Shown: piece after piece, positions 62,419 through 64,000 of the stretch
Position numbering within the stretch: the first letter of the stretch is position 1
How the letters are laid out: each line of letters opens with the position of its first letter
NCBI RefSeq assembly: GCF_013266755.1
Contig: NZ_JABRWJ010000005.1
Coordinates: forward strand, 496,001-560,000
DNA length: 64,000 bases
Reading direction: 5' to 3'
Source of the DNA: Pseudaquabacterium terrae
Lineage (GTDB): Bacteria > Pseudomonadota > Gammaproteobacteria > Burkholderiales > Burkholderiaceae_C
Position numbers and translations under genes: made by a program
The notes under the pieces: generated by a model
The model's input: only the letters and a program-made list of their open reading frames with translations
What the model was told of the DNA's origin: nothing
Databases searched by the model: none

Positions 62419-64000
62419 CTCGTTCTCTTCTTCTGCGTCGGCTCTTCACCGCCCGCGTATTCGTAGGTGGCGCCGCGCCCGTGCCCAGTCAGGCGTACAG
62501 ACTCGGCCTCCAGTTCGTGGATTAGCCGGTTCACCTGCTGGCGCGTGTAGCCAGTCACCGCCCGCACTTCGGCGTTCGTCAGCCCTCGTTCGCCGCGACG
62601 ATGGCGCTGCTTCAACATGTTCAGCACGCGCGTCTTTGCCACGTCGGCGTCGATGCGCTGGTCGCGCTCAGCGTTGCCGCGCCCCTCCAGCCGGCGGTGC
62701 AGCGCGGGCTTCAGCCGCCACCAGGTGCCGCGGCCAACGCCACCGCGCTCCAAGTAACCGTAGTCCTGCGCCATCTCGTCCAGGATGTCGCGCATTTCCG
62801 CCTCGCGGCGCTGGCAAAGCTCCGCGGCCAGCGCGGTGTCGATCTCCGCGTGCCCCAGCAAGTAGCGCAGCACAAGCATGTGGTCCACATCCAGCACGCG
62901 GCCGGCCTTGCCCTCGTCGGCGATGAACTCGCGGAACGGCGCCGAGGTTTCCTGGCGCTTGAAGACGACGCGAACTGCGCTTTCTTCGTCGATGATGAGG
63001 GGCGGCTCCTTGCCCTCGATCAGCATGGCCTCGAACATGCGGCCCACGCCGAGGTTGCTGCGGTTCACCAGGCGCAACCGGGACAGCGCGTGCACCAGTA
63101 GTGGGTTGCGGGCTAAGGGTGGGTGATGAAGGATGTTGGCCGGCGTGATGCCGCCCACCAGGCCACCGGGGTTGCTGATCTCGAGCTTGCGCGGGTACTG
63201 CTTCACCAGTACCGGACTGGCCAGGCGCAAGTCCAGGTGGCACAGCGCATTGAGTAGGGCTTCGCGCAGGGCCACGGTGGGATAAGCGCGGAACTCGAAG
63301 TGATGCAGCCCGTGCTCCACGGTGGTGATGGGGTTGTCGGCATTGATGCGTGCCTCCAGCGCCTGCAGGGCCAGCGGCAGCGCCAGCTCGCCTTTGCCGG
63401 GTCCATCGCGGCCGTCGGCACGGTCGACGTATGTGGTGGCGCTCTTCATGCGCTCGTGCGTCCAGCCGTAGTTGGGCAGGTGGCGGGCCAAAGCGGTGGC
63501 GCTGCCGGCGATCAGCAGGCCCGCCTTGGTAAGCCGGCCGTCGCGCAGCACGTCCAGCGCACCTAGCAGGTCGAGGTCAGTCTTGCGCAGCAGGTCGGCC
63601 GGGGCCTGCTCCTGACGTGCCAGATCGCGCAGGCGTTCCACCGCGGCGGCCGAGAGCAAGGCCTCCACCGGCTCGGGCACCGCGACGGCGGTCACGTCGG
63701 ACTCGCCGCGCTCCACCATCAACCGGTCGCGCAGGTCGCCCGTCAGAGGCACGCAGTCCTTGCTGCGGCGCACGGTGCCGGCGCCGGCGGTGGTGGTGTA
63801 CGGAGGCAGTCCGCCGTGCACCTGCATTACCAGCAGGCGGCCCGTGCCTTCCGGCACCGGCAACTCCAGCACCTCTGGCGTGAGCTTGGGCGCCGTGCGT
63901 TCGTAGATGTCGCGCTTGAGTTGGTGCGGCTCGGCGGAGTCCGGAACGCCGACGATGGCTTTCGCCCGGCCGACGACGCGGTCGCGCACGCCCAGCACCA
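62415..64000 (-). CDS. AlbA/Schlafen-type ATP-binding protein with C-terminal winged helix (5' end outside window)
   Basis: At least 527 residues; the frame is open at the window edge, so the N-terminus is missing. The visible part begins in the tail of an AlbA_2-type domain (VGRAKAIVGVPDS), continues with a GHKL-like ATPase region (YPTVALREALLNALCHLD, LEISNPGGLVGGIT, GVGRMFEAM) and ends in a helix-turn-helix (GLTNAEVRAVTGYTRQQVNRLIHELE). Such proteins are often annotated as RecG-like regulators or defence ATPases. The stop overlaps the methylase start (ATGA), so it belongs to the same operon, probably near its front. Confidence 0.8.
   Translation of the reverse strand, partial: VLGVRDRVVGRAKAIVGVPDSAEPHQLKRDIYERTAPKLTPEVLELPVPEGTGRLLVMQVHGGLPPYTTTAGAGTVRRSKDCVPLTGDLRDRLMVERGESDVTAVAVPEPVEALLSAAAVERLRDLARQEQAPADLLRKTDLDLLGALDVLRDGRLTKAGLLIAGSATALARHLPNYGWTHERMKSATTYVDRADGRDGPGKGELALPLALQALEARINADNPITTVEHGLHHFEFRAYPTVALREALLNALCHLDLRLASPVLVKQYPRKLEISNPGGLVGGITPANILHHPPLARNPLLVHALSRLRLVNRSNLGVGRMFEAMLIEGKEPPLIIDEESAVRVVFKRQETSAPFREFIADEGKAGRVLDVDHMLVLRYLLGHAEIDTALAAELCQRREAEMRDILDEMAQDYGYLERGGVGRGTWWRLKPALHRRLEGRGNAERDQRIDADVAKTRVLNMLKQRHRRGERGLTNAEVRAVTGYTRQQVNRLIHELEAESVRLTGHGRGATYEYAGGEEPTQKKRTR

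Noticed and set aside
53564-64000. A complete integrative element with both attachment sites
   Set aside because: No second copy of the tRNA 3' end and no integrase gene are present in the window; the other border would lie beyond 64000.

Overview
The window comes from a G+C-rich chromosome. By direct count, one 60-base row (52081-52140) is 43/60 G+C. The gene content points to a betaproteobacterium of the order Burkholderiales: class I polyhydroxyalkanoate (PHA) genes, a phasin, a betaproteobacterial proteasome homologue inside the pyruvate dehydrogenase operon, and a cysI-DUF934-cysH-cysDN sulfur operon. The genus cannot be fixed from the sequence alone.

Layout. 1-630: 3' part of a tRNA 2-selenouridine synthase gene. 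599-4361 (minus): phaC-phaA-phaB, the PHA pathway from acetyl-CoA. 4514-7470: a small membrane protein, PgeF-like laccase-domain protein, a GSH-dependent isomerase with an FAH-type hydrolase (aromatic catabolism pair), and a Nudix hydrolase. 7440-16419 (minus): a degenerate GGDEF/EAL (LapD-like) receptor, then the pyruvate dehydrogenase operon aceE-aceF-bph-lpdA. 16603-19889 (plus): a membrane PAS histidine kinase and a FixJ-type regulator divergent from aceE. 19950-23565 (plus): folD, M3 oligopeptidase, glutaredoxin-like protein. 23618-28989: an MFS exporter, rmuC and a LysR regulator on minus, divergent from a YbfB-type MFS and a carboxymuconolactone-decarboxylase-family gene. 28997-32760 (minus): histone-deacetylase-like amidohydrolase, thioesterase, ion antiporter and 2-hydroxyacid dehydrogenase, tightly coupled. 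32931-33500: phasin with two PhaR-like operator palindromes. 33694-43115: patatin lipoprotein (minus), then TauE-like exporter, assimilatory sulfate reduction genes, uroporphyrinogen methyltransferase, 7Fe ferredoxin and ferredoxin-NADP reductase (plus). 43181-50600 (minus): a three-gene phosphorelay made of an 1888-residue hybrid kinase, an HPt protein, and a wHTH-REC-cyclase-fold protein with lost catalytic residues. 51131-53503: a TPP riboswitch interrupted by 44-nt tandem repeats, followed by a TonB-dependent receptor. 53564-53639: tRNA-Asn.

Downstream of tRNA-Asn the character changes. Base composition drops (30/60 G+C at 54121-54180) and the genes are accessory. First comes a two-gene module of a soluble protein and a four-helix membrane protein, with no function that I recognise. 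It faces a minus-strand operon reading AlbA/ATPase-type protein (cut by the window end), DUF1156-type adenine methyltransferase, a 145-residue unknown protein, and a PLD+SNF2-type helicase. The stop and start codons of these overlap at each junction. The set resembles methylase-helicase-ATPase phage defence systems. No integrase or transposase is visible inside the window.

The genes form several working groups: carbon storage (phaCAB, phasin), acetyl-CoA production and its likely two-component control, sulfate assimilation with siroheme and electron-supply genes, thiamine-responsive outer-membrane uptake, and a defence island at a tRNA.
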